A DNA stretch of 64,000 nt from Syncephalis fuscata (GCA_025786725.1 JAHLTZ010000003.1:620001-684000), one strand, 5' to 3'; shown: positions 35,600-50,834, counted from the stretch's first letter. Made by a program: numbers and translations. Notes: generated by a model not told the origin, from the letters alone.

Positions 35600-38500
35600 T
35601 TAACGATTCATAACAACAATACGATCATCAGGATTTGGATCAAGTAAATCTTCATCTTCCGCTTCATCCGAATCGTGTAGTGGTCGTCGTAAAGTATTTG
35701 GTTGTTGATGTCGTTGACGTCTTAGCTGTTGTCTAATTAGCTGTTGACGACGTGATGGCACCAAGAATGAGGATGAGTCCTGGCTTGCACCTATACTTGC
35801 CAAATTCCAACGAATAGGGCCGGCACCACCACCTACCAGACTAAGTAGTACCGGCAGTAGAATAAGACCGTGTAAAGCACCCAGTAAAACAATGGCCAAA
35901 TAAACACGGAAATAATAAATGACAAATATCTTGCTACGTGAAAAGGCAAGAATACCGATACCAATCAATTTGGTCATAGTAATACCCGAGAATACCTATT
36001 ATTAACATTAAATAAATATTAGTATTACCATTAAATATTCGATATTACTTACTGAGCTGCCTACATCAACTAATGCTCGATGTGCACGTTGATTTCTTCC
36101 ACCTGATTCGATAAGAAAAGCGCGTGCTAAATGGCAACAGAATTCAACGCTAATGCCAATGCAAATCATTAGATTAACGAGACTGACAGCGTTTAAACTG
36201 ACACCCCATAGTGACATAACACCAACGACATCGATAACAATCATAATAACACAGGTCATGACAATGAGGGCCGTTGAAAATGAGGCCAGTAACAGCCAGG
36301 TTACAATACCGATAATAAGTATAGCAATGCCGAGTAGCTTCACCGTTAGTGGTACAATATCAATATACTGTGCAAAGAATAGATAAAAGACCGAGTAAGG
36401 AAAGACAGGTTGGCCGATGTCTTGTGATATGTTATCGGCAATGCGTTGTGCTGATCGATACGCTTCAATGTAGTCGGACTGTGAACGGACTGGTGTGTGG
36501 AACGTGCGGAAATGTGAAGCAATAACCGTTTTAGCATCATGGTCAATGGTGATGGCATCCTTGTAGGCGGCAGCTCCAGCCAATGGACATTGTTCATCCG
36601 GTACCGAGGCAAGCCAATGGTCAAGATAACGTAGAAATTCATCATCTTGTGGCATGCCATGTAGTGTAATATTCCAATCAGGCGTACGTGAATTAAAGCA
36701 AGGTTCGCACTCATCTTCATCGTCCCATGAACTGCAAAACTCTTGCTTATTACGACGTTTAACACGACAGCACATATCTGCTAGCGGATTTAACCAATGG
36801 AAGAAATCATCGAGCCAAATAGATGCCGGCTGAGCAATCCGCGATACATCTGGTCGTTTCCTCTCCTGTTCCAATGTATTGGCCAGTGATAACGTATTGC
36901 AAGAAGGAAAACGGCCGCATAGACTTTTCTGACCAGGTCGTTCAGTTGGTTGACCGCCTTCAACGACAAAATAGACTGGAGGACCTGTACGGAAGTAGGT
37001 GTCCAGATTATTAAAATATGGAATTAAATAGGAGTCACTTGGTAATGCCACTCGTTGATCTAATTCAATAATACATTAATGAATAGATAGATCATTAGTT
37101 AATAATATGTAACTTACCTAGACCCAAGGCTAAATTGGGTATTTGAATAGCACAAACAAATAAAAGTCCAATAAAGCCTAAAATAACTGATAATTTGACA
37201 GTACGTTGTAGTAAGAAGGGTGCGTAGGTTAAACGGAAGAATCGTTGTATTAAGCCTTCTTCATTTGGTTTATCTGTATCGTTGACACGAATACATGGGA
37301 AGCAATCAATACGATCATCCTGTATTATAAACAATATTAATACTAAATAGAATTATAGAATAGTATTAGCAAAATACACTTACTTCAGCTCGTTCGGCAT
37401 CAAGAGCCATACAGGCATAAAGCGGTGACCTGTAGCATAAAATCAACCCATACTGCTAAAGCAGCATACATGGCAAATGAACTGACTGCTGGCATATCCA
37501 CAAATCCACCTAGGCCAAAGGCCAGTGTTTCGGCCAGTGCTGACAATAGAATACCCGGCCCATACGAGCTAGTGTACGGCCACACCGTTCGGGCACCGAT
37601 GCATTCTCGTCTTCATCAAAACAGTCGTCTGTTTGGCGTTGAAACTCTTGTACAAGGATAAATACATTATCAACACCAACGGCCAGTACTAGAATGGAAT
37701 AACCTCGGCGATAATAAGTGTACAGCGTCGACCTATAAATGAAAAGACGCCAACCGAGATGGATACCGAGGCTAGTACAATGAAAATACCACAAATGCCT
37801 AATTGAAACTTTGATTCAACGGCCAATCGACGCCATGAACCAGCCCGAGAAAGTCGCCCCAAAGCAATCGATACATAAAAAAACATAGCCAAATAGCTAA
37901 TAACAACGGTTCTAATATCTGTATTACTAGATTGATTCAATTCTTGTTCAACTGAAATCTATATTATTATTAACACAGTTAGTATTGTATATAGTTAATA
38001 AACTATCTGCTATTTATATTACCTCAGATGAAAAGTCCACCTGTACATTAGTTGTATTAAAGAGTGGATTCTCTGGTAGAGATTGCATAAAATTAACAAA
38101 TGCCTGTTCCCATTGCATAGCCCGTTGTGTGTAATTGCCATCCATCGAGTTACGTAATACATAGGTAACAAACAATGCCTTGGCTTCTGCATAATTGGCG
38201 GCATTAAACCCACCCAGAATCATATCTGGCTTAATTGGCTGTTGAAAATCTGGTAAGCAACTTGCTGGCTGATGAGTACAGCTAGCGAATTGTGATTTCC
38301 AAGTATCTGACTTGAATCGAGCCTCATCGTTACTCCAATAGCCGGTAACGATTGGATAACACAGCCTTGCTCTGTTGGTTTAAGACACAAATCATTAAGC
38401 GTAATGTTACGCTGAATGGTATTATTATTATCATCATTATCATCAGATGCTGGATCCACGACAGATAGTTGAGCAATGGCCTTTTCAATTCTGAATAATA

Positions 38501-39950
38501 AACGAATGGCCTCTTCATTAATAACGGATCGATTATTTGCTTCATCGGTTGACGTAATAATAAGCTGTTGCGTACGGTAGAAAGGTGAAAAGTGTTCATC
38601 AAAAAAGGCTTTCTGTTTTGCCACTGTTGACTTCGGCCCAACCCATAGTTTCTCCGGTGATGTATCTACTTTAAAGTGAGCCCATCCAAGTGAGCAGAAA
38701 CCAGTAAAGAGCAGTGAAATAAGAATAGTTTCATAGGGATGTGTTGCACAAAAGACGCCTAGACGATAGAAAAAGCGTTGACTACGTAATTGCCATCCAC
38801 TAGCTGTATCGCCGTAAATATCGTCATCCATAGCCAATTCATTAGCTGTACCAGCCATAGGTGTATCCGTTGATAACTGGACTGCATCCTCCGATTCATA
38901 TGGGATAGGTTCGAATTGAGCCGTATCACGATTAAAGTAGCCGCGGCGTATAGCTGCAATACCACCAATCACAATGACTAATATAAGTGTATAAAGTGTG
39001 ATAAGTGCAATGGTTAAACAGTGCCATTGGCCCACATAGCACTGTGAGCCTTGTGTAGGCACTGCCTTCAATACAGGACACACTGAATCACAATCAACAC
39101 ATGAGCATCGTGAATCAACATCGGTATCATTACAGCGTCGAGGTGGTGGATTCAATGGACGCATAGGCCGCATCGGTGATCGTTGCGGGAAATCAAGCTG
39201 GAAAGGTGAGCCACCAAATCGTTCCTGGCCCATAAATTCAAGCATTTCTTGGTAATTTTTTGCGCCACCACCAATCAATTCCATAACAAAGGTGTTATCT
39301 GATGGAAATTTAACATCTTTACACGAATCGTAAAAGGCACGACCAAAGGTAGGTTCGACGAAAATATCCGTTCTAGTAACAATCTTTTCTTCGTTTGAGG
39401 CGATACTTGGGTGGCTGTCACATTAACAAAGGTCGATTGATCGGGTGAGCAAGTAAATTCGCAGAAGAACTTAAGCATATTGTTCCAACAAGCCGGACAA
39501 GCATTAACAATATTCTGCGCTACTTTAATCTGTGACTGTAGTGCATCCAACTGATTGATGTCGCAGCAAGCATCACGTTTACGAAATGATTCACCACACA
39601 CTTCGAGTAAACGAGCCCGATGAGCACTACTAGGCTAATAGACGATATAATTGTATTAATCCATTTGTGTTGGTGTATTTTATTCACTATTCACTTACCT
39701 GTATGGCATATTGGTCTGCTGGACAATTAAGTGGCGGTGCAAATATACTTGATGACTTTCCACCGCATTGACCATACATGGCACATCTACCTAGTGAATG
39801 ACGTGCCTCCTTACGAACAGTAGCGACACTACTTGCTGTTGTTACTGTCGTTGATAGACATAGCGTGGCAATAGTAAATAATAATGCTAGTAACATTTTA
39901 CACTTCCATTTCGCTAAAGGCCATAGCCCAATAGATATTTTTACAGGCAT
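35600..39950 (-). CDS. Niemann-Pick C1-type sterol transporter, with several 1-2 nt frameshifts
   Basis: Six exons: 39950-39699, 39634-38023, 37958-37384, 37319-37118, 37059-36053, 35995-35600; about 1349 aa after allowing for small gaps. NPC1 (yeast Ncr1) hands sterol from the lysosomal or vacuolar lumen to the membrane. Visible: signal or anchor segment, cysteine-rich N-terminal domain ([37 protein letters not shown]), first membrane helix, sterol-sensing domain (GVFSFIG ... [10 protein letters not shown] / [15 protein letters not shown]), lumenal Cys-rich loop, and C-terminal membrane block ([19 protein letters not shown]). The frame slips at about 39385, 38349, 37691, 37558 and 37414-37423. 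Each time the expected family sequence continues in the next frame, so the gene itself is probably whole. Confidence 0.9.
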
Positions 39951-40271
39951 AATATTGCAGTAGTAATAGTAGAATAGTTGATAGCACAAGTGAATAGTAG
40001 TAGAAGTAGCAATAGTGGAAATAGAAGTAGAAATAAAAGTGGCTAAAAGAGCTAATAAAGGCAACAATGAATATAATAGATATGGAGTACGTATATTGCT
40101 AGAATGTAGTCAATGTATTTGTTTCATATTTATTTAGATCACATGATGTCTCTTATTCATTCAAATTTCTAGTAAATAATCTTCTCCTGAATGTTCAATT
40201 TACTTCTTTCTATTCTTTGTAGATCCCCCTTCTAATAGTACATATCACTATTAACATAGATGCATTGTCGC
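39951..40271. promoter_or_regulatory. NPC1 upstream region
   Basis: 321 bp between the NPC1 start and the LRP1 stop codon, both minus strand. An upstream non-ATG extension of the NPC1 frame exists, but the ATG at 39950 leads into a signal-like segment and is preferred. Confidence 0.5.
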
Positions 40272-41040
40272 TCATTGGATCAACCTACTGCTTTTACGTT
40301 TGCGTTGAGATTTGCTAGATTCGTTATTGGAAGACTGGCCTGCCACTTTTGATTTCTTTCGGCTATCTGCTACTGTGTCGCTATGATCACTTTGAGTACT
40401 ATGATTTACGTCATCGTCTTCTATTACATTTAGATTGTTAGTCTATTAATTAGTAATTATTTATTAAATACTCATCAGTGACTTACGTTCAGTAGGTTGA
40501 TCAGATTTTGGTAAATGATGTTTAATAAATCGAGCAGCTGCATCTTTATCAATAGTCATTGTAGCTATAAATGAAACACAATCATTAGCCATTATTAAGT
40601 ATAATAAATAATAGCTTACGTTGAGGTGGATTCTCAATTTCTTGAATCTTATTAATATATACTCGAATACGGTCCTGATAAATTGTTACATTAATTACAA
40701 ATATATTAATCCAATTATTATAAACCATACCAATTCTTTTTTGACTGGATGTGCTTCAACTGCATCACCTTGCATTTTTAAGTAGACTAGAAGCATCATT
40801 TTCATTATCATTACATTAGCGTCAAACTACAACTATTCTATTCAAATTACCCCAAAAGAGCGAATTCAGCGTATAGGCTAGCATTACTTGGAATTTGGCA
40901 CGGTCTGCTGCTTTAAGTCGGCCTGCTGTTTCATTATACGGCGTTTGTAATAATAAAGCTAATTGTTGTTGGATGGTTTCAACCGTTAAAGATAGATTGT
41001 TGGCAGTATTGGCCAATTCAGCTGTAGTTGCTTCTGCCAT
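40272..41040 (-). CDS. LRP1: Exosome-associated nuclear cofactor C1D/Lrp1 (Rrp47)
   Basis: Exons 41040-40851, 40786-40731, 40674-40620, 40564-40487 and 40420-40272 sum to 528 nt (175 aa). The Sas10/C1D domain is clear: FQVMLAYTLNSLFWVYLKMQG ... HPVKKELDRIRVYINKIQE, followed by the family motif IDKDAAARFIKHHL. The tail is Ser/Lys-rich with KSQRKRKSSR. C1D/Lrp1 binds the nuclear exosome nuclease Rrp6 and helps process rRNA, snoRNA and snRNA. RRP40 elsewhere in the window belongs to the same machinery. The last intron ends at TAATAG (40421), since a nearer AG leads to a stop. Confidence 0.92.
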
Positions 41041-41276
41041 TGTAAACTATGAATACTAATTGGCTTGTTTATCCTTTAAGTGATTACAGTAAACAACTAG
41101 ACTAAAAAACAAGTGGCAAGTGTAATAATAAGAAAGAAAAAATAAAATAAAAACGAATTGTATTTATTCAAGCCGTATTTATTAAATGATCATATCGTTG
41201 ATTGTCACAGATTTAGATACTGTTTATTTAGCTGTTTATTTATTTTACATATTCTAAAGTTAAAAGCAATGCCAAA

Positions 41277-43418
41277 TTAGTCAATAATAATCACATCAGT
41301 ATTGGAGTTTGGCTGAGTGTCACTAAATGACGTAGATCTGTATCGTTTATGATAAAATGAACGAATATGACGATCTTTTGATACATGTAGTTTATCTAAT
41401 ACGCGTTTTTTAGAATAATAATAGACATTGTTACTAGTATTACTGGTATTAGTGTCACTATCTTCATCGTCATCAACGAGAATAATGCTATTATTATACT
41501 TGCTACAAGTGTATTCAGCATCTTCAATGGATACATCTACTACATCCACATTAGATGTGGCAATTATAGCACTTGTAGTGCCATCGGGCTTTACAATACA
41601 TCGAATATCGTTTGGATATTGCTGTAATGCCAATATAAATATCCCATCTATTTGCAGATCCTAAATTATTCAACTATTTAACTAATTATTATGATCATTA
41701 CGCAACTATTTACCTTATAATTTAACTCCTTATTACAGATAGTGCAGCATAGATTAATAGAATGTTCATGGAACTTTATAAATGTCTAATAATCCATTAT
41801 TATTATTATTATTATATATTTATTAATATTTAAATAATTACTCTTACCTCTAGATCAAAGCACTGACGATGCAGACATTCAAATCCTTTGGCTGGATGAA
41901 TAATTCGGGATAAGCCAAGAGGACATATTAGTGAAACTATTTCATCTTCCATAATTAACTCATCGTCTTTAGTGGCTATATATATATATACATTAATATT
42001 AAGCTTATGGCTATTAAATAGTTAATTAATGACATACATTGATTATTGTTTGGAATTAGTGCAGGTTTTAAATTTAATAAACTTTGTTGTAATATGGTAA
42101 TATTGTCGATTTCAGAATGATCTAACGTATTTTGAGTAATTTTTGCAATGGTTTGTCGATAAGTTTGTTTTATAATCTAATTATTGATTAAATTAAAACT
42201 GATATGTAATTATTCAATGGCACTTACCTTTGAAGGAATAACGGGAAATTGTTGTCGAATACATATAACACCCCTGTTTAGTGAATAGTGGCTGATTTGC
42301 AGTTCTATCTCAATCACTGGAGCTTTTGGAACTTTTTTTCTACCTGGCTTATCTCGTATAATGCTAGCCAGTTGTTGATTTTATTTATATCCAAACAAGA
42401 TGTAATGTCGACGCCGTAATCATATTTTGTACTGTGTTCTTGATTTAGTACAGCAACTCGCTTTCCATTGACTAAAAGTGTCGCTTGATTTGATAAAGCA
42501 TCCACAAGACATATAGATTCTAATTGATCATAGTCATAGATGTATAGCCATATACTTGCATTATTAACATTGCTACTATCATCAGCATCGTCTTTAGCAG
42601 AAAGATTTGCATTTTCTTTTAGAAATGCCATAGGATTGTAAAGTTGGTCTATAGAAAATGATAAAACTAGCCGATTATCATAAATGTCACGACTTGCAAC
42701 GTATGTAGAATCTTTATAGCAATAAGCTGCTGCATAAATTATTTGCCTTTCATGGTCGTTAATTGGCGTGGAATAGCCTAACTTTTTCCATAAACGTTTT
42801 TTTTCAATTGAATCATAAGATAATTGACTTAAAGTAGTTAAACGTATAAATAATTAATAATAGCTAATTACCAATTAATTACCTATTTTTTAACAAATGT
42901 ACCTGCAGGTGATCAAGTAGAAGAAGCGTTCTTGTTTTTGCAATACCATCACATAGTTGTGGCAATTTTAAATATTTGGCTATAGCTTTGATATATTCAT
43001 TCTTTGTTTTAGGCCTCGGTTTAATCGACTGTCTAATACCGCAAGGAATACAACTGAATATGGGTTTTAGTTCATAAACATAGAGCTGTTCTAAACCAAA
43101 TGTACTCTAATAACATACAATTAAATCTTAGTAAATTATATATATATATATATATTAGAGACTGTAAACTTACCAAAATAGACATAATCAAATTGATGGC
43201 TGATTTACTAGTTGAACGGATCATATATAGCCAATCTTCTAATTCAAAGTCTCCTAAAGGCCAGACATCTTTATAAAATGGCAATGTATCCAATTGATAC
43301 GCTTTATCATTTTCTTCATCTATTTATTATACTATTAAAAATAATCTGTATATAGTCATAACTCACTATCTGATATGGCAGACGGCTTTTTGGCTAATGA
43401 TCGTTTTACACGTGACAT
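41277..43418 (-). CDS. SUMO E3 ligase of the SIZ/PIAS family (SP-RING), one apparent frameshift
   Basis: Eight exons: 43418-43367, 43319-43174, 43106-42883, 42827-42228, 42176-42038, 41975-41848, 41785-41714, 41660-41277; about 581 aa with one base restored. A PINIT-like region is visible (TLLVNGKRVAVLN ... GVDITSCLDINKINNW). The SP-RING domain follows: EIVSLICPLGLSRIIHPAKG, then ECLHRQCFDL, then CCTICNKEL, with the zinc ligands in place. The C-terminus carries two acidic-flanked SUMO-interacting motifs, SIILVDDDED and the very last residues VIIID. These enzymes attach SUMO to nuclear proteins. The frame slips once near 42366; the downstream frame (RKKVPKAPVIEIELQIS) joins the SP-RING. Overall family call is firm. 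Confidence 0.87.
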
Positions 43419-43939
43419 GAATTGTAGTATGTATAATTCCACTAATTAACTAGTACTTCACGTTTACAACTACAAGGAAAAGATATGGTAGATAGAATAC
43501 CAGCTGTTGTATGTGAATTGATAAAGTAGTTGGTTGGTGTCCAGGTTAGCAAAAAACAGAATTCAATGGTCAAGTGTAAACAAGTGATAAATAAAGATTA
43601 AATTAATATTATTTCAGTTTTTGGCTTTAATAGGGCCAAATATTTATCATTTAATCAATGTTCATGTACTGAAGCTGCGATTCTAACACATATAATGTCG
43701 GCGATTGAGAGAGAAAGAGAATTGTTACACTTGTCTACACATATTGTTTTCACCTTTAGTTGAATCATTTTTAATTAAATATGTAAAATAAAATGTAAAA
43801 TAAAATGCGTATTTATTGAATACAATCGCAAATGTGAGTAGTTAATGAATAATAATGTGATTTAACATACTAAAGATAATGAATTAAATGAATAACAAAA
43901 CGAAGAACGGAACAAATAAAAATTCAATGATTATTACGC
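43419..43939. promoter_or_regulatory. SIZ-type gene upstream region
   Basis: 521 bp between two minus-strand genes. No open frame of interest. It should contain the SIZ promoter and the NVJ2 3' end. Confidence 0.5.
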
Positions 43940-46919
43940 TTAATGTGTGGCGGCCCAAGCTGGACCGGTTCCCCATGAATCAGTTAGATCGGTGGTGGAT
44001 CTTAGTGAATTGGCCGAGTCACTATCTAAAAAGTAGTCGCTATTGGTATCTATTAAACTATTAAACATTCGACGTCGACGTGTATTTTCAGTGGGCGCAC
44101 GTTTCTGTGTCGTTGTAGCGGTACTATTGGCAGCATGTATGGCAGCAGTTGTTGTTGTGCCGCTGTTGATGGCGATGGTGATGTCAACACTTGCTGCCGA
44201 GTATTACTCGTCGGTGTCGTTGATGCCGATGGCATACTAGATGTGGGCCGTGTCACTTCACTATTCCAACTCGTGGTCGTTATAGGCATGGCAGCAATAG
44301 TAGCCGCTGGTGAACGAGTTATAATACGATGGGTAATTGCATAAGCGGTCGTCATTGTTGTTGCCGTTGTTGTTGCCGACGATAAAGCTGGTGAAGAAGA
44401 AGAAGGGAACGATGATGTCAAATGTTCGCTAATTTTAGATTTTGGTTGTGAAGCAGTTGTAACCGTGCGTAAACAATTATCTTCGGTGGAACGAGAACGT
44501 AGCATGGCCGATGACGTTAATGGCGATGTTGACGATGTTGATGAGTTAGAAGCTTGTTGCATTAAACGGGATAGTCCGGCCAGTCCACCATCTGGTCGTC
44601 TAGCTGATAAAAACAAAGAAGGCGATGCAGTCAACCGAGTTGGCTGAGCAGGTTGATCGCATCCATCTTCAGGTACTGATGAAGATAATGATGTAGTAGT
44701 ATCAGAATTGTTAGTGACTAGATCTGGTAATTGTGTTTCTGTAGAACGAAGTGCTGTAGCCGTGGCTGCTAAATCTGTTGGCTGTGGCGCTTTAATACTA
44801 CCAGCTATCGGTCCTTTAGTATCTTCTGGAGTTTTTAATGATCTCGTCTCTTGGCTTTCATGGCTACAAGTACTACTGCTAGTATTTATTGCAGCTGGCA
44901 TTGATGTTGCTTCCTGTATTGTTTCTGCAAGTTGTTCATTTGCCATTGCTTCAGGTTGATCAGCAGGTTGTTCAGATAGCGACGCTGCTATTAAAGATGC
45001 TTTTTCTTTTTCTTCTTCTTCTTCTTGCTTTTCCATCGTCGGTGGATGTCTGATTTTACTACCAAATAGTCCACCAGTACCGTATGTTTCAAAAAATGGC
45101 ATATCGTCCATGTTGGGTAATACAATTGTTTCGCGCATCATATCGCGCACTCGATTTAAAATAGCTTGAGTAATCATTGGATACTTGAGCGATTTTGTAC
45201 TAACGACTGGTTCCATAGATATATCCATATCTGGCATATCAAAAAAGCCGACCCATATTCGATTTGATGGTGGCGGTTTGATTTTGACAAGCATGCGTCC
45301 TTCAAAGTGTTTAACTTGTGCTGATAATACTACTGGTACATGGATAGAGCGTAAATGTGACGATACACTTAAAACGGCGCCTGTTTCAATCTCAACCTTA
45401 AATCCACCTTCATAACGAATTCGTAGAGCAATTCGTAATGTGCCATCGGGTGATAATTCAAGTAGACGCGGGTCCCATATATGCGGCGTTTGTTCGCCCA
45501 CGTCCAAGTCCCTGACTCGAATATCATCAATAAAATCCGGCTTACGTAGTCGTTTTGTCTTTTTAATAATCTTATTAATGAAATGCTGTCGCAGCTCAGA
45601 TGTTTTATAAACACTTAGAAATAGTCGACCAATAAGTGCATTTAGCCATGGCACCGACTGTTCTGAATCGGCATCCGAGTACACCTGACCAATAACTCGA
45701 CGCATTGCTTCAACGTCAAAGTGTAAAGCAGTTAGTGGATTTTCACAAGATTGACTTGGTACATCTGCTGTTATGTCATCGGAATTACTGTCGATACTAT
45801 TGGTACTGTTAGCGCTACTGGTCTGGAAATTGGTAGTATCATTGCTGTTGTTATTCTGTAAAGTGGATGGAGCGGTTGATGTTTAGGTTCACCGTGCGAA
45901 TTATCCATATCGTCAAGACCGCCATGACGTGACGACTTTAATAGAGCAAAGTACCAATCTTCCTTCTCTACCGGCGCATTAATAAATAGATAGTAGTCGC
46001 GGGAACCTTCTTCCATAACGTCGTCGTGTTCAGTATGTCGTCGTGTTAGACGAATAGGTGTATCTTTAAGAAATATTTCATTTTCAGGTAATTCTTGAGG
46101 ATAAATGCTTACATCGTGTAATGAGGTTAGAATAACACCACGACAATCTAACTGTTCATCTGTATCATATAGAAAAAGTGTATCATACTTAAGAACAGCA
46201 AAGAATGTATCAATTTCTGGATGTTGTTGTTGTTGTTGCTGCGACTCTTCCCGTTCCATTTGTTTTTGCATAAATGAACCTGATTGATAAAGTGCTGAAG
46301 TGCTATTACTACTGGAATTCCTTCTACCGCGTAGCCGACGATATAGCGATGTGGCGTATCCATTGGCTGATGACACAATAGACGAAGCTCGTGTCGACAA
46401 CTTATTACTGCCCACGCTATTACCTTGGTTGACAGCCGATGCCGGTATATTCGCATCTCCATCGATTGGCATACCTTCCGTTACCGTCTTGGCCGGATCG
46501 TCGCCCATTGACCAGGTGTTGGTGTATTGTGAAATAGTTGGACGTGCTGCAGTATTTTTACGCATTTTTAAGCTTTGTCTAACAAGTGCGCCCCAGTCAG
46601 AAAAGTCAACAGTAAGTCCTCGTGGATTGGGTGTGCGTGCTACTCGCATCCAGCCTACTCGATAATAGTGCTCATTATCTTCGTCGTCGATTTCTTCTTC
46701 GCCGTCATTATTGTTACTATGCTCTGTAATACCCAAGCCTAATGGATCAGCTTGTCTATTATTCCTGCCACGGGTACCACGACGTTTCTTCTTTGTAAAT
46801 CCACGATGATCGGGCAGTCGCGTAAATACAGCGTATACTACAAAGCCTATAATGCTTAATAGACAAATAATCACGAAAGCAATCCCAGCCAAAAAGCCAG
46901 CCGCAAACGCGACAGCCAT
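43940..46919 (-). CDS. Nvj2/TEX2-type lipid-transfer protein (membrane anchor, PH-like, SMP domain), two apparent frameshifts
   Basis: Intronless; about 993 aa if two missing bases are restored. An N-terminal hydrophobic anchor (MAVAFAAGFLAGIAFVIICL) is followed by a basic/acidic linker, a PH-like domain (DTFFAVLKYDTLFLYDT ... YYLFINAPVEKEDWYFALL), and an SMP domain (VPWLNALIGRLFLSVYKTSELR ... IWVGFFDMPDMDISMEPV). SMP proteins move lipids at organelle contact sites; Nvj2 works at ER contacts with vacuole or Golgi. The frame slips at about 45874, before QNNNSND ... ENPLTALHFDVEAMRRVIG. A second slip between 44140 and 44200 leads to an end RRRRMFNSLIDTN ... SWGTGPAWAATH with stop at 43940. Without that slip the protein would stop at 44053; the longer end is inference. 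Confidence 0.82.
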
Positions 46920-47209
46920 ATTGTTTTTTGTATCAAAGTGTAGTTAGGAAAGCCACCGAACAGGCTGGCTAATGATCAAACAATAAAATGATTTAATAAT
47001 GCTGCAATAGTTGATGGAAAGGAGAAGTAGAGATGAGTATATGCCTATGCATATAATATATATATAAAAGTGTAGACAGAGAGGAAAATTGATAAGTGTG
47101 GGCATATGAATGTGTGTGTGTGTGTGTGTGTGTGTATGAAGAAGAGTGAATGGGCGTGTGACGGTCAATACGTGGTGTGACTGGGCCTCATGTGATTCTA
47201 GAACGAGTA
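46920..47209. promoter_or_regulatory. NVJ2 upstream region with a GT microsatellite
   Basis: 290 bp between NVJ2 and PSTK. Contains a (GT)n run at about 47110-47134 and a short (TA)n at 47049-47066. Confidence 0.55.
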
Positions 47210-48407
47210 TCAGGCCATCGGTAAAGTATGAACTGCTTGGACAAATTGTTGTTTAGCTTCGTCGATTGATGGTCGTTGTTCAATAGAAAGTTGTTTGATT
47301 GTAAAAAAATGCTTTTGTTTAAGCGATCTTAAATGACGCGACCATATTTTGATATCAAGTGGAATAATACTTAGCGGTAGATGTTGCATATATCGACCGA
47401 TCTGTCGATTTAATGCAATATTCAATTGATGTAAGTAGTCCTGCGTAATACGTTGTTGTTCCTGTATCTATGATAGTGTTTTGATTATAAATAAATAAAT
47501 AAGTAATAATTGAGTAAATATTACCGTTTGCTGTTTAGTAAGTTCGTTTTGTTGTTGGTATATTTGTTGTCGACAAGCCGCCCATTGCCAGGCCGGCCAA
47601 AAAGATTCGCCAATCCATCGGGTGACTCTAAGCAGTAAAAAAAATTAGCTTTATCTATCTAGAAACCATTCATGACGTACTGATGAGCATCATGAACATT
47701 TTTATTTGCTGATAGCCAAGTCACGGTATTATATTCCCATGCTTGTATGCTGTGATCCAGGAGTATAGTATGAGTTGTATTCATGTCGTTGTCGGTGCTA
47801 TTTGATTGAAAATGCAGTGGCGATTGAGGAGGTTCAAAGCGTTTAGCCATTCTACGGATAATATCATCAGGTACACATTGTTTCAGGCTGGTTCGCTGTG
47901 AATTTCGTTTGAGTGCAGTTACTAAATCACACTCTAGCCATAATTGAAGAAACGTAACTTTATCTATGCTACCGGTTAATGCTATGCTATGCGGCATTCT
48001 ATTCAGCTTTGCTTACACTTTTGTGCCAGTTGATAGTAGGTATGACGCATGCTCGTGTAATACATATTATCGTCAACGAATAAAATATGACTCAATGGCT
48101 GGTTAGTAACTGCCATTGATGTAAGCTGTTGTAGACAAGCTTCTACTTGTGTTTGAATCATATGACGATCTTGTTTAAACGTGCTTTCTACTTGTGATGG
48201 TGCAGTAGTTGGCATATGCCATTGTGGCAGTAGTTTATCTATAGACCAAACATGTGTTTGGCACTTTGTCCAAATAGCATTGTTTAATGGACAATTGTCA
48301 TAATACTGTGTCAAGTATTGATCTAGCTGCTTTATTAGCGTCGATTTGCCTGCTCCTGGCAATCCACATAATACAACTAAAAGTATGTTGTTGTAATGAC
48401 TTGTCAT
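47210..48407 (-). CDS. PSTK: L-seryl-tRNA(Sec) kinase (phosphoseryl-tRNA kinase, PSTK)
   Basis: Exons 48407-48017, 47963-47681, 47627-47525 and 47467-47210 sum to 1035 nt (344 aa), almost the length of animal PSTK. It phosphorylates Ser on tRNA(Sec), the step before SepSecS makes selenocysteine. The P-loop LCGLPGAGKST sits at residues 13-23. Family-specific features follow: VDDNMYYTSMRHTYYQLAQKY, then VTFLQLWLECDLVTALKRNSQR, then VPDDIIRRMAKRFEPP, then AWEYNTVTW. This order separates PSTK from Kti12, which shares the fold. The intron between exons 1 and 2 (53 nt) joins LAQK to YKVTFLQL exactly. No selenoprotein or other Sec-pathway gene was recognised in this window. Confidence 0.88.
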
Positions 48408-48783
48408 GAGCTACAGTAAGTTACAAGTAAAAAGAAAAAAACAGCTATAACGTACTCATTGTACAGCTATTGGTCTACAACCATATAATTGATTTCAATA
48501 AAGCATGCTTAGCCGTACAAACACTGTATAGCCATGGCATTTGTCGCCATCTACTACAAACATTTAATAAACACTGTACACACTATTCATTGATACAAAA
48601 ACTTTTGATTGCAGTATATGTTTAATTCGCGAAAAAAGCAGCCGATAAGGAAAAAAGCAATGTAAAAGCGCAGCACAAAAGTGCTTAGTAACGAAGTTAA
48701 AGGCAAATAGCTCTAAATGCTGCACCTATAAACAACATAGTGCATTGGCAGGTTGTTGTTGTTGTTGTTGTTATTGTCACTGC
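48408..48783. other. Intergenic region between PSTK and histone H3
   Basis: 376 bp with the PSTK promoter and histone H3 3' end. A (TTG)n run lies at about 48752-48772, just after the H3 stop codon. No histone stem-loop was recognised. Confidence 0.5.

Positions 48784-50834
<2,051 letters not shown>

Noticed and set aside
47659-48407. Reading the P-loop gene as Kti12 (tRNA wobble modification).
   Set aside because: The DDNMYYTSMRHTYYQLAQKY block, the LQLWLECDLVTALKRN block and AWEYNTVTW match PSTK much better, and the start differs from the usual MPLI-type Kti12 N-terminus.
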